From the NCBI GenBank assembly GCA_947458895.1, contig CANHBY010000026.1, forward strand, positions 1-8,943: a stretch of 8,943 bases of DNA, written 5' to 3'. This document shows positions 8,745 through 8,943 of the stretch, in pieces. Position 1 is the first letter of the stretch. Every line of letters begins with the position of its first letter. A program made the translations under genes and the position numbers. The notes beneath the pieces are model-generated. The model was not told the origin of the DNA, did not search any database, and saw only the letters and a list, made by a program, of their open reading frames with translations. The stretch comes from Burkholderiales bacterium. Lineage in GTDB: Bacteria; Pseudomonadota; Gammaproteobacteria; Burkholderiales; Burkholderiaceae_C.

Positions 8745-8761
8745 CTTCACACAAAGTGAAG
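8745..8761. repeat. Inverted repeat CTTCAC-N5-GTGAAG in the ivd leader
   Basis: Perfect six-base arms (8745-8750 and 8756-8761) flank a five-base centre and end 12 bases before the ivd ribosome binding site. It could be an operator for a local regulator or a small hairpin in the leader RNA. It does not resemble the leucine-pathway MerR-type (LiuR) operator as I recall it, so no regulator is proposed. Confidence 0.4.
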
Positions 8762-8818
8762 CTCGGAACGACGGGGACGACTTGCTCTTATTGTGCGACT
8801 CCAGGGTAGAGGTTCGCA

Positions 8819-8833
8819 TGCTTTTGTGTGCCA
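8819..8833 (-). promoter_or_regulatory. Candidate sigma54 (-24/-12) promoter of ivd
   Basis: The minus strand reads TGGCACACAAAAGCA. It has the full TGGCAC element, with GG and GC at the exact spacing of the sigma54 consensus TGGCACGN4TTGCW, but AA replaces the TT before GC. Transcription would start near 8808, giving a leader of about 90 bases that carries the inverted repeat. No convincing sigma70 pair was seen in the gap. Confidence 0.3.
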
Positions 8834-8840
8834 GATCACA
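8825..8840. promoter_or_regulatory. CRP-like palindrome upstream of ivd
   Basis: TGTGATCTGGCACACA on the minus strand fits TGTGA-N6-TCACA except for one base in the second arm. It overlaps the sigma54-like element, so the two readings are alternatives or could interfere. A site this short can occur by chance. Confidence 0.25.
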
Positions 8841-8849
8841 CTGATCCCG

Positions 8850-8883
8850 CCCGAAGCCACCTCAGGGTGGCCCAGGCTTCGGG
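8850..8883 (-). terminator. Strong hairpin after the upstream gene, possible terminator
   Basis: CCCGAAGCC (8850-8858) pairs with GGCTTCGGG (8875-8883). Nested inside, GCCACC (8856-8861) pairs with GGTGGC (8866-8871) around a four-base loop, so two alternative GC-rich stems are possible. It lies 14 bases after the stop of the upstream partial gene. It lacks a trailing T-run on either strand, so it may be a weak terminator or an RNA-stabilising 3' structure. Confidence 0.45.
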
Positions 8884-8897
8884 GGAAAAGGCTGCGC

Positions 8898-8943
8898 TCA
8901 GCTCCCTGAGATGACCTCCTGCTCCTCGTCCTGCGATGGCTCG
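8898..8943 (-). CDS. C-terminal tail of an unidentified gene (partial)
   Basis: Reading in from the right edge, one frame gives EPSQDEEQEVISGS followed by TGA (8900-8898). Twelve of its fourteen codons end in G or C, while the frame beginning CGA GCC has mostly A or T third bases. This frame also ends just before the hairpin at 8850-8883. The tail is acidic and hydrophilic, and too short to identify the protein. All but the tail lies outside the window. Confidence 0.4.
   Translation of the reverse strand, partial: EPSQDEEQEVISGS

Noticed and set aside
1..8943. CRISPR array, insertion sequence, tRNA/rRNA, toxin-antitoxin or phage-defence genes
   Set aside because: No repeated spacer-like units, transposase motifs, terminal repeats or RNA-gene structures were seen; the coding space is filled by five ordinary, intact chromosomal genes.

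Overview
The window looks like chromosomal DNA of a betaproteobacterium, most likely Burkholderiales/Comamonadaceae. This is judged from the AceK and isovaleryl-CoA dehydrogenase protein sequences, the fairly high GC with GC-rich third codon positions, and a metabolism built on acyl-CoA and the glyoxylate bypass. That assignment comes from reading, not from a search. All five complete genes are on the minus strand, so the genetic order runs from high to low coordinates.

Right-hand block (about 8943 down to 4433): the acidic C-terminal tail of an unidentified gene ends at 8898 and is followed by a strong hairpin (8850-8883). About 130 bases of leader follow, holding possible regulatory sites (a sigma54-like -24/-12 element overlapping a CRP-like palindrome, and a small inverted repeat). 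Then come isovaleryl-CoA dehydrogenase (ivd, start at 8719), the isocitrate dehydrogenase kinase/phosphatase aceK (start probably at 7434) and an acetyl-CoA acetyltransferase-type thiolase. aceK and the thiolase gene overlap by ATGA. The block reads as a leucine/acyl-CoA catabolic operon with the glyoxylate-bypass switch built into it: Ivd acts early in leucine breakdown, the thiolase cleaves acetoacetyl-CoA to acetyl-CoA, and AceK inactivates isocitrate dehydrogenase so that acetyl-CoA carbon is kept by the glyoxylate shunt.

Middle gap (4207-4432): 226 bases with no convincing gene and no clear intrinsic terminator. It holds a perfect TTGACA hexamer upstream of the next gene.

Left-hand block (4206 down to 63): two sensory genes separated by a single base. 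The first encodes a PAS-GAF-PAS-GAF-GGDEF diguanylate cyclase with intact GGEEF and RxxD sites. The second encodes a PAS-PAS-PAS-GAF protein whose last domain is related to the GAF domain next to the cyclase. It stops exactly where the GGDEF domain would begin. The two GAF domains share an unusual Cys-Trp / Cys-x-His / Cys pattern. The pair may be a c-di-GMP sensor with an output-less partner, and it is the most unusual feature of the window. The last 62 bases are too short to assign.
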